This document shows, piece after piece, positions 46,378-55,844 of a stretch of 64,000 nucleotides of DNA (positions within the stretch are counted from its first letter, which is position 1; each line of letters starts with the position of its first letter). The position numbers were made by a program, and so were the translations under genes. The DNA is taken from assembly GCA_937988695.1 (NCBI GenBank), contig CALKHM010000104.1, positions 1 through 64,000 of the forward strand, read 5' to 3'. The notes beneath the pieces were generated by a model that was not told the DNA's origin, did no database searches, and was given only the letters and a program-made list of their open reading frames with translations. Source of the stretch: an uncultured Microbacterium sp. GTDB taxonomy: Bacteria > Actinomycetota > Actinomycetes > Actinomycetales > Microbacteriaceae.

Positions 46378-49300
46378 GGCGTCATGCCTCCCCTGCTGTT
46401 GTTGGGCGATGTCATCGAGAGCTGCGCTGCACCGGCTGGTGCTCCCACCGGCCGTGCTGCGGCCGGCGCCGTGCGCCCAACGAGGGATCGCTCGGCCCGG
46501 AGCGCCCGGCGCACCTCGTACTCCCTCCAGAGCGAGTATATGGCCGGGATGACGATCAGCGTGAGCACCGTGCTGCTCACCATCCCGCCCACCATCGGCG
46601 CGGCGATGCGCTTCATCACGCTCGACCCCGTCCCCGTGCCCCAGAGGATCGGTAGCAGACCCGCCATGATCGCCGTCACCGTCATCATCTTCGGCCGCAC
46701 GCGCTCCACGGCGCCCTCCATCACGGCGTCGTAGAGGTCGCGCAGCGTCGGCTGGCGGCCGTCCACCTGGTGCGCCTTCCACGCGTGATCCAGGTAGATG
46801 AGCATGATGACCCCCGTCTCCGCCGCCACGCCGGCCAGCGCGATGAACCCGATCGCCACCGCCACCGACCAGTTGTAGCCGAGCAGCCAGACGAACCAGA
46901 TGCCACCGACGAGCGCGAAGGGCAGCGAGAGCATCACGATCAGCGTCTCGCCCACGCTCTTGAAGTTGAAGTAGAGGAGCAGGAAGATGATCGCCAGCGT
47001 GGCCGGGATGACGAGCTTCATCGTCTCCTGGGCACGCAGCATGTACTCGTACTGCCCGCTCCACGCGAGGGTGTAGCCGGAAGGGAGCGTGACCATCTGT
47101 TCGACGGCCTGCTGCGCCTCGGCCACGTAGCTGCCGATGTCGCGCCCCGCCACGTCCACGTACACCCATGCCGTCGGCTGCGCGTTCTCGGTGCGGACGA
47201 CCATCGGGCCGGCGACCTGCTTGATCGTGGCCACCTGGCCGAGGGGCACCTGCGCCGTCCGCCCGCTCGACGTCGGACCCGCGGCCGCCCCGCCACCCAT
47301 CGCTCCACCACCCATCGCCATTCCGGCTCCGGCAGCCGCCGCGCCACCGCCCCCGGTGTTCACCGGGATGAGCACCGAGGCGAGCCGTTCCGGGCTGTCG
47401 CGCAGTTCCGGCGGGTAACGGAGGCGCACCCCGTAGCGCTCGCGCCCCTCCACCGTCTGCGTGATCGTCATGCCGCCGATCGCCGTGGTGATGACGGCGT
47501 TGACGTCGCCGACGTTGAGCCCGTAGCGGGCCGCCGCCTCGCGGTCGATGTCGATGTCCACGTAGTAGCCCGACACCGCCCGCTCGGCGAAGGCGCTCCG
47601 CGTGCCCGGCACCATCTGCACGGCACGCTCCACTTCCTTGCCGAGCCGCTCGAGCTCGGCCAGGTCCGGGCCGAAGATCTTGACGCCCACCGGCGTCCGG
47701 ATGCCCGTGGCGAGCATGTCGATGCGGCCACGGATCGGCATCGTCCAGGAGTTGCTCACCCCCGGCATCCGCACGGCGGAATCCATCTGCGCGATGAGGT
47801 CGTCATACGTCAGCCCCGGCCGCCACTCGGACTGTGGCTTGAGGGTGATCGTCGTCTCGAACATGTCGAGGCCCGCCGGGTCCGTCGCCGTCTCGGCGCG
47901 GCCGGCCTTGCCCCACACGTGCTCCACCTCCGGGAAGGACATCAGGATCTGGTCCTGCGTCCGCATGATCTCGCGCGCCCGGGCGACGCTCACGCCCGGC
48001 AGCGTCGTCGGCATGTAGAGGATCGACCCTTCCTCGATGGGCGGCAGGAACTCGCTGCCGATCCTCGTCCACGGCACCCAGGTGAGGATGAGCGCGACGG
48101 CGGCGACGCCGATCACCGGCCAGCGGTGCCGGAGGACGCCCGTGATCATCGGCCGGTAGACGCGGATGAGCGCCCGGTTGATCGGGTTCGCGCGCTCCCG
48201 GTACATCTTCCCACGGATGAAGAGCCCCATGGTCACCGGGACGAGCGTCACCGAGAGCAGGCTCGCCGCCGCCATGGCGAACGTCTTGGTGAAGGCGAGT
48301 GGCGTGAAGAGCCGTCCCTCCTGCCCCGTCAGCGTGAACACCGGGACGAACGACACGGTGATGATTAGGAGCGAGAAGAAGAGGGCGGGTCCCACCTCCT
48401 TCGACGACTCGACGACGACGCGCCACCGCTCCTGCGCCGTGAGCACGTTCGTGTTGAACGAGCGTCCGGTCGAGGCACGGCCCATCGCGGCTTCCTTCGC
48501 CTCGACCTCCCGTTCGAGGTGCTTGTGCATGTTCTCGATCATCACGATCGCCGCGTCGATCATCGCGCCGATGGCGATGGCGATCCCGCCGAGCGACATG
48601 ATGTCCGCCCCGACCCCCACCCACCGCATGGCGATGAAGGCCATCAGGATGCCGACGGGCAGCGTGAGGATGGCGACGAGCGCCGAGCGCGCGTGGAGGA
48701 GGAAGATGATGCAGACGAGGGCGACGATGAGCGACTCCTCGAGCAGCTTCACGCGCAGGTTGTCGATGGCGCTCTCGATGAGCGAGCTCCGGTCGTAGAC
48801 CGGCCGTACGACCACGCCTTCTGGGAGGCCGCGCTCCACCTCGGCCAGCTTCTCCTTCACGCGCTCGATGGTCGTGAGTGCGTTCTCGCCGAAGCGCATG
48901 ACGACGATCGCGCCGACGGCGTCGCCGCGCCCGTCGAGCTCCGCGACGCCGCGCCGTACGGCCGGCCCCACGCTCACCCGCCCGAGCTCGGCCACGCGGA
49001 TCGGAGTGCCCGTGGCCGTGGCGCTGACGACCACGTTCTCGATGTCGCCGATCCCCTCAAGGTAGCCCAGCCCCCGCACCATATACTCCCGCTCGGAGAG
49101 CTCCATCACCATCGCGCCGACGTCGGCGTTGGCGTTCTGGATCGCGCTCATGACGCGCGTGACCGGGATGCCGTAGGCGAGGAGCTTGGCCGGGTCGAGG
49201 TCCACCTGGTACTGCTTCTCGAACCCGCCGACGGTGGCGACCTCGGAAACGCCGGGGACTGCGGTGAGCGCGTAGCGGAGATACCAGTCCTGGAGGCTCC

Positions 49301-49769
49301 GCAGCTCGGCCAGGTTCATCCGGCCCGTCGTGTCCTCGAGGGCGTACTGGTACACCCAGCCGAGCCCCGTCGCGTCGGGGCCGAGCGTGGGTGAAACGCC
49401 CGCCGGCAGCTTCCCCTGGATCCCGCTCAGGTACTCGAGCACGCGACTACGGGCCCAGTAGAGGTCCGTGTCGTCGTCGAAGATGACGTAGACGAAGGAG
49501 ACACCGAAGAACGAGTAGCCGCGCACCGTGGTCGCGCCCGGGACCTTGAGCATCTCGGCCGCGATCGGATAGGTGATCTGGTCCTCGATGATCTGCGGCG
49601 CCTGCTCCCCGTAGTCGGTCTGGACGATCACCTGCACGTCGGAGAGGTCGGGCAGCGCCTCGAGTGGCGTGCGCTGAACGGCCCAGATGCCGCCCAGGAT
49701 GGCGGCGACCGTGAACAGGGCGACGATCAGCCTGTTGCCGACGGCCCATTCGATGATACGATTCAGCAT
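46374..49769 (-). CDS. cusA: CusA-type heavy-metal RND efflux pump
   Basis: A 1131-residue HME-RND proton antiporter that drives Cu(I)/Ag(I) out through CusB and CusC. N-terminal IIEWAVGNRLIVALF, EALPDLSDVQVIVQTDY, the proton-relay helix AIAIGAMIDAAIVMIENMHK and two porter regions are typical; Met-rich segments (AGMAMGGGAMGGG) expand the periplasmic loop at about 830-850. Length is ~80 residues above E. coli CusA. The gene begins six bases after the cusB stop. The substrate is inferred to be Cu/Ag from the DUF411 and BlaI/CopC surroundings; Zn or Cd cannot be excluded by eye. Confidence 0.94.
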   Translation of the reverse strand: MLNRIIEWAVGNRLIVALFTVAAILGGIWAVQRTPLEALPDLSDVQVIVQTDYGEQAPQIIEDQITYPIAAEMLKVPGATTVRGYSFFGVSFVYVIFDDDTDLYWARSRVLEYLSGIQGKLPAGVSPTLGPDATGLGWVYQYALEDTTGRMNLAELRSLQDWYLRYALTAVPGVSEVATVGGFEKQYQVDLDPAKLLAYGIPVTRVMSAIQNANADVGAMVMELSEREYMVRGLGYLEGIGDIENVVVSATATGTPIRVAELGRVSVGPAVRRGVAELDGRGDAVGAIVVMRFGENALTTIERVKEKLAEVERGLPEGVVVRPVYDRSSLIESAIDNLRVKLLEESLIVALVCIIFLLHARSALVAILTLPVGILMAFIAMRWVGVGADIMSLGGIAIAIGAMIDAAIVMIENMHKHLEREVEAKEAAMGRASTGRSFNTNVLTAQERWRVVVESSKEVGPALFFSLLIITVSFVPVFTLTGQEGRLFTPLAFTKTFAMAAASLLSVTLVPVTMGLFIRGKMYRERANPINRALIRVYRPMITGVLRHRWPVIGVAAVALILTWVPWTRIGSEFLPPIEEGSILYMPTTLPGVSVARAREIMRTQDQILMSFPEVEHVWGKAGRAETATDPAGLDMFETTITLKPQSEWRPGLTYDDLIAQMDSAVRMPGVSNSWTMPIRGRIDMLATGIRTPVGVKIFGPDLAELERLGKEVERAVQMVPGTRSAFAERAVSGYYVDIDIDREAAARYGLNVGDVNAVITTAIGGMTITQTVEGRERYGVRLRYPPELRDSPERLASVLIPVNTGGGGAAAAGAGMAMGGGAMGGGAAAGPTSSGRTAQVPLGQVATIKQVAGPMVVRTENAQPTAWVYVDVAGRDIGSYVAEAQQAVEQMVTLPSGYTLAWSGQYEYMLRAQETMKLVIPATLAIIFLLLYFNFKSVGETLIVMLSLPFALVGGIWFVWLLGYNWSVAVAIGFIALAGVAAETGVIMLIYLDHAWKAHQVDGRQPTLRDLYDAVMEGAVERVRPKMMTVTAIMAGLLPILWGTGTGSSVMKRIAAPMVGGMVSSTVLTLIVIPAIYSLWREYEVRRALRAERSLVGRTAPAAARPVGAPAGAAQLSMTSPNNSRGGMTP

Positions 49770-49775
49770 GGCCGC

Positions 49776-51236
49776 CTACTCCTGGTGCTGCGAGTGATCC
49801 ATGCCCGGCATGTCGGGCATCGGAGCCGTCTTCGGCGCCGCGGCGGGCGCCGCGCTTGCTCCGGGTGCGGCCGACGGGGCCGGCGCGCCCATGTCCATTC
49901 CCGGCATGTCGCCCATCCCGCCGAGCGCCGAGCCGAGGTTCGACTCCGCGTCCACGAGGAAGGTGGCCGAGGAGACGACCGTGTCGCCGACCGTGAGCCC
50001 CTCGAGGATCTGGATCCGCTCGGCCGTCGCCAGGCCGGGTACCACGTCGCGTGGCTCGAGCATGCCGTCGGCGCGCTTCAGGAAGACCAGGTGCCGGGTC
50101 CCCGTGGAGAGGACCGCCGAGCGGGGCACGCTCAGCGCCGACTCCGGGCCCGTGCCGCTCACGCGGATGGTCGCGTACATGCCGGGCTTGAGGGCGAGCC
50201 CCGGGTTCGTCAGCTCGACGCGCACCCGCGCCGTCCGCGTCTCCGGGTTCAGCGTCGGGTAGATGTAGGTGATCCGCCCTGTTCGCGGCTCCCCGGGCAG
50301 CGCCTCGAACTCGGCCGTCACCTGCTGCCCGAGCCGGATGCCAGCCAGGTCGCGCTCGAACACCTCGCCCTCGAGCCATAGGGTGCTCAGGTCGGCCACC
50401 TGGTAGAGGGCCTCACCGGCCATGATGCGCTGGCCGGCCAGCACGTTCTTCTCGACGACGACGCCACCCGCCGACGCGCGCAGGACGATCGCCTTCCGCA
50501 CCTCGCCCGTCCGCTCGATCCGGTCGATCTCGCTCTCGGGGATGTCCCAGAAGGCGAGACGCCGCCGCGCCGACTCGCGAAGCTCCTCGGCTCCCCGCCG
50601 CGCCTCCGGCGTGCCGCCGGCCACGTCGGCCGTCAGCTGACGCGCGAGGAGCAACTCCTGCTGCGCGGACACCAGCATCGGCGAGTAGATGGAGAGGAGC
50701 GCCTGGCCCTGCTGCACGGGCTGGCCCGTGTAGTTGACGTAGAGCTCCTCGACCCAGCCGTCGATCTTCGGCGAGATCGCCTTCACGCGTGTCTCGTCGA
50801 ACGTCACCTGGGCGACGGTCCGGATCTCGGTCGCGAGCGGGCCGAGGACGACCGGCGCGTACGTGACACCGATGCGCCGCGCATCCTCCGCCGTCAGCAT
50901 CACCGGCATGGCGCTGTCCGCGGCAGGGGCGGCGCCGTGATTGTGTCCGGCCATGTCCGCCGCCGCCGCGCCGCTCTCGCCGCGCGTGAGCAGGTACACG
51001 GCGGCGATCGCGACCAGCAGCACTATGGCGAGGATCGCGGCACCCATCGCGCGGCGCCGGCCGCTCGGCCGGCCGGACCCGAACGGCGACTCTTCATTCG
51101 GATCCGGAACCGGATTGGCGGGCCCGGCGGGCTGCGTGCCTGCATCACCACGAGGGTGAGCGGCATAGCGCCGCGAATCGCCGTGCTGTACGCCCGCGGC
51201 CCTCTCGTTCAACATGTCACTCGGTCCCTTGCTCAT
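49776..51236 (-). CDS. cusB: CusB-type periplasmic adaptor
   Basis: A 486-residue membrane-fusion protein linking CusA with the outer-membrane channel. Membrane anchor near 63-83, a short Met/His region (ADMAGHNHGA), barrel and lipoyl halves (ISPKIDGWVEELYVNYTGQPV), alpha-hairpin, and the motif VVLRASAGGVVVEKNVLAGQR. The tail is rich in metal ligands (GDMPGMDMGAP ... PDMPGMDHSQHQE), unusual in being at the C-terminus. Four-base overlap with cusC. Confidence 0.93.
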   Translation of the reverse strand: MSKGPSDMLNERAAGVQHGDSRRYAAHPRGDAGTQPAGPANPVPDPNEESPFGSGRPSGRRRAMGAAILAIVLLVAIAAVYLLTRGESGAAAADMAGHNHGAAPAADSAMPVMLTAEDARRIGVTYAPVVLGPLATEIRTVAQVTFDETRVKAISPKIDGWVEELYVNYTGQPVQQGQALLSIYSPMLVSAQQELLLARQLTADVAGGTPEARRGAEELRESARRRLAFWDIPESEIDRIERTGEVRKAIVLRASAGGVVVEKNVLAGQRIMAGEALYQVADLSTLWLEGEVFERDLAGIRLGQQVTAEFEALPGEPRTGRITYIYPTLNPETRTARVRVELTNPGLALKPGMYATIRVSGTGPESALSVPRSAVLSTGTRHLVFLKRADGMLEPRDVVPGLATAERIQILEGLTVGDTVVSSATFLVDAESNLGSALGGMGDMPGMDMGAPAPSAAPGASAAPAAAPKTAPMPDMPGMDHSQHQE

Positions 51237-52663
51237 CTCTCGCTCCCGGCCGCGGGCGCGGCCACCGTGTTCGGGTCGAACAGCTCTCGGCCGATCAGCA
51301 TCTCGAGCTCGGCCAGTGCCTTCCCCTGCTCCGCCACGAGCGCGTAGAGCTCCTGCTGGTAGCGGTTCAGGGTCATCTGGTTGTCGAGCAGCGTCATGAA
51401 GTTCACATCCCCCACCCGGTAGGCAGCGAGCGACGACGTGATGGTCGCCTGCGCCTGCGGGAGGATCGTGCTCTGGTAGAGCTCGCTCAGGTTGCGCGCG
51501 CGGCGCCAGTCGGCGTAGACCGCGGCGATGCGCCCGGCGGTCTCGGCGCGCATGGCCGCAAGGTCCGCCGTCGCCATCGTCCGCATGGCCGCCGCCTCCT
51601 CGCGCATCTGGAGCTGGCGGCTCCGGGCGAAGATCGGGATGCTGGCACCGAGCATCAGGCTGCCCATCTGCGCCGTCCCCTCACCCATAGCGCCCGGGCC
51701 CCAGCCGTACTGCACGCCCACCTCGAGGTCCGGCCAGAGCTCCCGCCGGGCGAGCGTCGCGGCCGCCTCGGCGCCGCGCAACTCGTCGCGCCCCGCCTGG
51801 ATCATCGGGCGGTTCGCCTCGGCCAGCCGGATGAGCGAGTCGAGCGGCGGGAGCTCGGTCGGCAGCGCCGGGAGCATGGGCGAGGCCGGATCGGCCTCTG
51901 GGGTGCGGTTCAGGAGCGCGGCGAGCTGCGCGTCCATGCCGGTGCGCATCGTCTGCATGCGGACGATGTCCTCCGTCATGCGGGCGATCTCGACCTGCGC
52001 CCGGAGCACGTCGGGCTGCCGTCCCTCGCCTACCGCGTACATCGTCTGCGCAGTCGCGGCGATGTCCTGGAGGAGCCGGCGCGTCGTGCCCGCCACCTCG
52101 AGCGACTGGTCCGTCTGGTACAGCTCGTAGAAGGCCATCGCCGCCCGGGCCCGAAGGTCCCACCGGACGTCGGCGGCGCGGCTCCGGGCGGCCGCCGCCT
52201 GGGCCTCAGCCACGTCGCCGGCGAGGCCGAGCTTGCCGGCGACGGGGATCATCTGCATGAGCTGCAGCTGCGTCATGCCGAGCGGGTCCATGGACTTGAG
52301 CGACGGCAGCTGGCGGTTCATGAAGCCGAGCTGGAGCTGTGGATCGGGCGGGCGCCGGGCGCCGGGCACGCGTGCCTCGGCGGCGCGGGCCAGCGCCTGG
52401 GCCGCCTCCAGCCGAGGGCTCGCGGTGGCGAGCTGCTGGTAGAGCGCGCCGAGCACCAGCGGCGGCGCGTGCCGGGCCGTCGTGTCGCGGTCGCCCCCAG
52501 CGGAAACGCCGCCTGCTGCAGAAGCGGTCGACGCCTGCGCAACGACGCGACCGGGGATCCCGACACCGGCAAGCACGGTCACGGTGGCCAGGCCAACGGT
52601 GCGGACGAGTGCGCCCACGCGCCGCTCTCGCCAGCGGAAAGAACTGGGTTTCACGGGAATCAT
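51233..52663 (-). CDS. cusC: CusC/TolC-type outer-membrane efflux channel
   Basis: A 476-residue outer-membrane factor with a signal sequence (about 14-42, ending VVAQA) and two repeated helical-hairpin halves typical of the OEP family: around LGLAGDVAEAQAAAARSRAADV and RELWPDLEVGVQYGWG. It completes the tripartite pump. First gene of the cusCBA-DUF411 operon, 61 bases downstream of a repeat-box -10. Confidence 0.9.
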   Translation of the reverse strand: MIPVKPSSFRWRERRVGALVRTVGLATVTVLAGVGIPGRVVAQASTASAAGGVSAGGDRDTTARHAPPLVLGALYQQLATASPRLEAAQALARAAEARVPGARRPPDPQLQLGFMNRQLPSLKSMDPLGMTQLQLMQMIPVAGKLGLAGDVAEAQAAAARSRAADVRWDLRARAAMAFYELYQTDQSLEVAGTTRRLLQDIAATAQTMYAVGEGRQPDVLRAQVEIARMTEDIVRMQTMRTGMDAQLAALLNRTPEADPASPMLPALPTELPPLDSLIRLAEANRPMIQAGRDELRGAEAAATLARRELWPDLEVGVQYGWGPGAMGEGTAQMGSLMLGASIPIFARSRQLQMREEAAAMRTMATADLAAMRAETAGRIAAVYADWRRARNLSELYQSTILPQAQATITSSLAAYRVGDVNFMTLLDNQMTLNRYQQELYALVAEQGKALAELEMLIGRELFDPNTVAAPAAGSER

Positions 52664-52723
52664 CTCGGGTTGAGAGCCGACGCAGCTTCTGTCCCCACGG
52701 ATCGACCGGAACCGGCCGAGCGA

Positions 52724-52766
52724 ACGCTCGCCAGGCTACGTGAGCCTGCGCTGAATGGGACCTGAG
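52724..52766 (-). promoter_or_regulatory. Triple-repeat box and -10, upstream of cusCBA
   Basis: Minus strand: CTCAG (52766-52762), TTCAG (52755-52751), CTCAC (52744-52740), 10 bp, then GAGCGT at 52729-52724. The only one of the eleven boxes outside the 4.8-33 kb region, linking copper efflux to the same control. Confidence 0.72.
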
Positions 52767-52851
52767 TGTGCGTCAGCGGTATGCGGCACCATGCTCGTCC
52801 GACCAACAGGTGCGTCGGTGGAGGAGCGACCTACGACTTGAGATGGTGCGG

Positions 52852-53343
52852 CTACGCCCGAGGAGGGGGGACGTCGGGGGCGGTGTCGCGCGAGTGGGGA
52901 CGGGCGTCCGGCGCAACGACGCGCTCACCAGCCAGGCGACCTTCGGTCGCCAGCAGCGGGCCTGCGGCTTCCGATGCGGCCGCGGCCGAGCACGCAATCA
53001 TCGCGGCGCAATCCGGGGGCATCCCGGAGTCGGGGCAATGCGACGGCAGTGTCTCCGCGGGCCCCGTCGGGGACGAGGCCCTGGCGTTGCCCGCATCATC
53101 CAGAACGCCCATCGCGTGGGCGCGCGCCGCGTGCTCCATCGGCATCATCGCGGCGTGCGCCGATGCGGTCGTGGCCTTCGCGTCGGCGCGCCCGCGCATA
53201 GCCATGACAGGCATCCCTCCCGGCTCTCCGCGTGCCGCCCCAGCGGCGTGCTCGGACAGACACGCCGCCCCACCACCCTCCCAGATACTCTGGAAGAGGA
53301 GGAGAGCGACGAACAGAGCGGTGAGGCGGCGAAGAAGTATCAC
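52852..53343 (-). CDS. Exported Met/His/Cys-rich protein
   Basis: A 163-residue protein with a signal peptide (MILLRRLTALFVALLLFQSI). The mature part has clustered metal ligands: [29 protein letters not shown] and SHCPDSGMPPDCAAMIAC. No family recognised. GTG start 53343 without a clear ribosome site. It lies between the M56 protease gene and cusCBA on the same strand, so a periplasmic copper-binding or sensing role is inferred. Confidence 0.65.
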   Translation of the reverse strand: MILLRRLTALFVALLLFQSIWEGGGAACLSEHAAGAARGEPGGMPVMAMRGRADAKATTASAHAAMMPMEHAARAHAMGVLDDAGNARASSPTGPAETLPSHCPDSGMPPDCAAMIACSAAAASEAAGPLLATEGRLAGERVVAPDARPHSRDTAPDVPPPRA

Positions 53344-53512
53344 GGACGAGTATGAGACCGGAGTCGACTATCGTGATGTCGAAGGCTGCGACTGCTCTCG
53401 CGCTGCAGTCGTTGGAGGCTGGGTAAAAAGGTAGCGATGCCGGAAGGGGACGACAATCAGGGAATCGCTGGCAGGACGGTGGGGAGAAACACTGCCCGCG
53501 GTGATGCCCTGC

Positions 53513-54538
53513 TTACCGGCCGACGTGCGGGCAGTGCAGGCGAAGAGTGCCGAATGGTGATCCGAGACAGAACAGGTGACTCGTTGCCCACTCGCCCTTG
53601 TGTATGCAGTGGGCCAGGACGCCTGGCCGCTCGCTCGACATGGGGTGGGCCATGAGGACACCGGACGTCCAGACGAGACCGAGCGCCAGCGCCGCCCCGA
53701 CGATCGACCGTCTCGTGACGTGACTCGTCACCGCTGGCTCCTCACCCGCGAGCCTCCGGATACGCCGGTCGAGAAGGTCCGGCCGGTAGAAGCCGACCGA
53801 TGCACGCACGAGCGCTGGCGGCGTACGCCAGCTGGCGAGTGCCAGAATCGCCGAGGCGAGGACGAGCGGGCGTCCGGCGGCGGCCGCGTCGTCCGCGGCG
53901 ATCTCCGCGTCATCGGCCACATCAGCCGCGAGTCGGTGGAGCGCCGGAAGCCAGAAGAGCATGCGGCCGAGGAAGCGTAGCACGGAGAGACGAAGAGGGT
54001 CTCGCCTCACGAGATGCGCACGCTCGTGCGTGAGCACAGCTGCCAGCTCGTCCGGCGCCAGCCACTCGGCGAGTTCCGCCGCCACGTAGACCAGCGGACG
54101 GAACCAGCCAATGGTGAAGGCCGGATTGGGCAATCCGGAGACGACACGGAGGCGCCCGGGGTCGAGGTTCGCCGAGCGCGCCGCGCGCCAGAACGAATCC
54201 TCCGGCCGGGGGCATTCCGCCTCGAGCGGTGCGAGGGCGCGCCGGACCGTCAGCCAGGCTCTTACCCGGTCCCAGACGGCGTACGCCAGCCCAGCGACGA
54301 CGAGTACGTGGAAGATGTAGTGGACGGGCGCCAGTAGGTGATGCAGTGCCGTGAGACACAGGGCGCCGAGATGATCCCGACCCGCCAGCAGCGTGTCCAT
54401 TCCCGCCGCCACATGATGGCCGAATATGGGACTGGTACTCAGGACGATGAGAGCGGCGAAGCCCACGAGCACCGTTCTGCGGCGACGGTCCTCCCGCGTC
54501 ACGAGTGCCGCCGGGCGGTACGGCGGGGAGCGTTCCAT
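53513..54538 (-). CDS. M56 (BlaR1-type) membrane metalloprotease with Cys/His tail
   Basis: A 341-residue membrane protease of the BlaR1/MecR1 family: helices near 22-40 and 70-90, zinc motif HERAH (171-175) with the acidic partner in DDAEIAADDA (about 208-217), and a last helix (about 279-297). BlaR1 carries a penicillin-binding sensor after this helix; here there is only a ~40-residue tail with C311, H313, H321, C324, H335, C336 and H338. Such a tail could bind copper outside the membrane and trigger cleavage of the BlaI-type repressor encoded 21 bases upstream. That sensing role is inference. Confidence 0.87.
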   Translation of the reverse strand: MERSPPYRPAALVTREDRRRRTVLVGFAALIVLSTSPIFGHHVAAGMDTLLAGRDHLGALCLTALHHLLAPVHYIFHVLVVAGLAYAVWDRVRAWLTVRRALAPLEAECPRPEDSFWRAARSANLDPGRLRVVSGLPNPAFTIGWFRPLVYVAAELAEWLAPDELAAVLTHERAHLVRRDPLRLSVLRFLGRMLFWLPALHRLAADVADDAEIAADDAAAAGRPLVLASAILALASWRTPPALVRASVGFYRPDLLDRRIRRLAGEEPAVTSHVTRRSIVGAALALGLVWTSGVLMAHPMSSERPGVLAHCIHKGEWATSHLFCLGSPFGTLRLHCPHVGR

Positions 54539-54559
54539 GGCCCTCCTCGCCCTCAGTGA

Positions 54560-55051
54560 CTACTCGCCGTCGCCCGCGAGTTCCTCATCCCGTTGCGCGC
54601 GCAGACGGCGACGGATGAGGCGGCCTAACTCGGCGAGGCGCTCAGGATCCTGTTCGGCGAGCACGTCGACCATGGACGCCGCTACGGCATCCGGACCGAA
54701 CGAGAGGATGCCCTCGACCACACGCCGCGACGCGAGCGCCCGCAGCTCCTCCTCCTCCATGACGGCACGATAGTGCAGCAGGCCATCCTTCGGCTTCCGC
54801 GTCAGGAAACCCTTCGTCACGAGTTTGTTGAGCACCGTGATGACGGTCAGCGGGGCAACCGGATGGGACTCCATGACCCGCTCGTACACTGCGCGGGCGG
54901 GCACCGGCGTCTGGAGCGCCCAGACCGTCTGCAGCACACGCGCCTCGAGATCGCCCATGACCTTGGCGAGTCCCTCAGCCGAAAGGCGCACCGTGTCCTG
55001 TAGACGCGGGCTGTGTCGACCTGAACGGCCGGGTGGACGATCAGAGGGCAT
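54560..55051 (-). CDS. BlaI/MecI/CopY-family repressor
   Basis: A 163-residue winged-helix repressor: LEARVLQTVWALQTPVPARAV and LTVITVLNKLVTKGFLTRKP are the DNA-binding half, with the RRRLVEGIL-like dimer helices after. Relatives control beta-lactamase or copper genes and are cut by M56 proteases. The cleavable N-F/N-L site cannot be assigned. No beta-lactamase is nearby while copper genes flank both sides, so a copper role is likely. It is divergent from the CopC gene. Confidence 0.88.
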   Translation of the reverse strand: MPSDRPPGRSGRHSPRLQDTVRLSAEGLAKVMGDLEARVLQTVWALQTPVPARAVYERVMESHPVAPLTVITVLNKLVTKGFLTRKPKDGLLHYRAVMEEEELRALASRRVVEGILSFGPDAVAASMVDVLAEQDPERLAELGRLIRRRLRAQRDEELAGDGE

Positions 55052-55171
55052 ACGGATGCTCCGTGTGGGAAGGTCACTGGAAAGCTACAACCCGCTTCAT
55101 GCCGCGTAAAGCGCCACGGCGGCGGCTGAGAACCTCTGATGTTCACAGTGGCGGGTAGCATTCTCGTGTTT

Positions 55172-55197
55172 TACTGTGCATAATAGATGGTGCAGTA
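55172..55197. promoter_or_regulatory. Candidate BlaI-type operator between repressor and copC
   Basis: TACTG...CAGTA arms (55172-55176 and 55193-55197; outer eight bases match at six of eight) enclose the AT-rich element GCATAATAGATG, which is the only promoter-like sequence between the two divergent genes. A CGACTGC/GCAGTCG pair with a nine-base gap at 53389-53411, upstream of the Met/His-rich protein, is similar but spaced differently. Confidence 0.4.
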
Positions 55198-55257
55198 GCA
55201 CACCGCATCCACAGACTGCTGTCCGCACCCCTCACCACACCCATCCGAGCGTACATC

Positions 55258-55761
55258 ATGCTGCTTAAGACCACGCCCGTGTCCCGCTCCCCCTGGCCCC
55301 GGCTCCGCGCCGCCGCCATCGGCGCCGGCCTCGCACTCGCCCTGCTTCCCGGCGTCGCCCTCGCTCACGCTCGACTGACTGGATCGACGCCCACTGCCGG
55401 GAGCAGCCTCAGCAAATCGCCCACCGAACTCCGGCTGACTTTCTCGGAGAAGACGGAACTGGCCATGACGCGCGTGAAGCTACTCGGCCCGGACGGGAAG
55501 GAGATCGCGCTCGCCCCACCCGCGGCCGGTGGAGATGAGGGTCTGAGCGTTGTCACCGCCGTCAGATCGACGCTCGCGCCGGGCACGTATACGGTCACAT
55601 GGCAGGTGGCGGGGCGCGACGGGCATCCGGTGCGTGGCAACTTCACCTTCGTCGTCGGCACGGCCGCGCCTTCCGCTGGCGCTCGGGCGGCCGGATCGGA
55701 TAGCGGCTCGTATGCTGGACTCGACGCCCGCCGCAGGACTACCACGGGCCCACACGCCTGA
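55258..55761 (+). CDS. copC: CopC-type periplasmic copper-binding protein
   Basis: A 167-residue exported CopC/YobA domain. After the signal peptide the mature end begins HARLTGSTPTAGSSL, whose first His (H37) is a copper ligand in the family; a second ligand lies in GRDGHPVRGNFTFVVG. The beta-sandwich ends near residue 135, followed by a low-complexity tail (AGARAAGSDSGSYAG). In many genomes a CopD membrane domain follows; here translation stops, and only a short hairpin (55780-55798) lies behind. Confidence 0.88.
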   Translation: MLLKTTPVSRSPWPRLRAAAIGAGLALALLPGVALAHARLTGSTPTAGSSLSKSPTELRLTFSEKTELAMTRVKLLGPDGKEIALAPPAAGGDEGLSVVTAVRSTLAPGTYTVTWQVAGRDGHPVRGNFTFVVGTAAPSAGARAAGSDSGSYAGLDARRRTTTGPHA

Positions 55762-55844
55762 TGTGGGCGGGTCGGCGACGCGGAAGTCTGACTTCCGCAT
55801 CGCCGGCCCCGTTGGAGAAGACCACCACCCAGTCGATCGAGAGT

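Noticed and set aside
46770..48368. Open frame of ~530 codons opposite cusA
   Set aside because: His/Arg/Asp-rich shadow of a clear RND pump gene.
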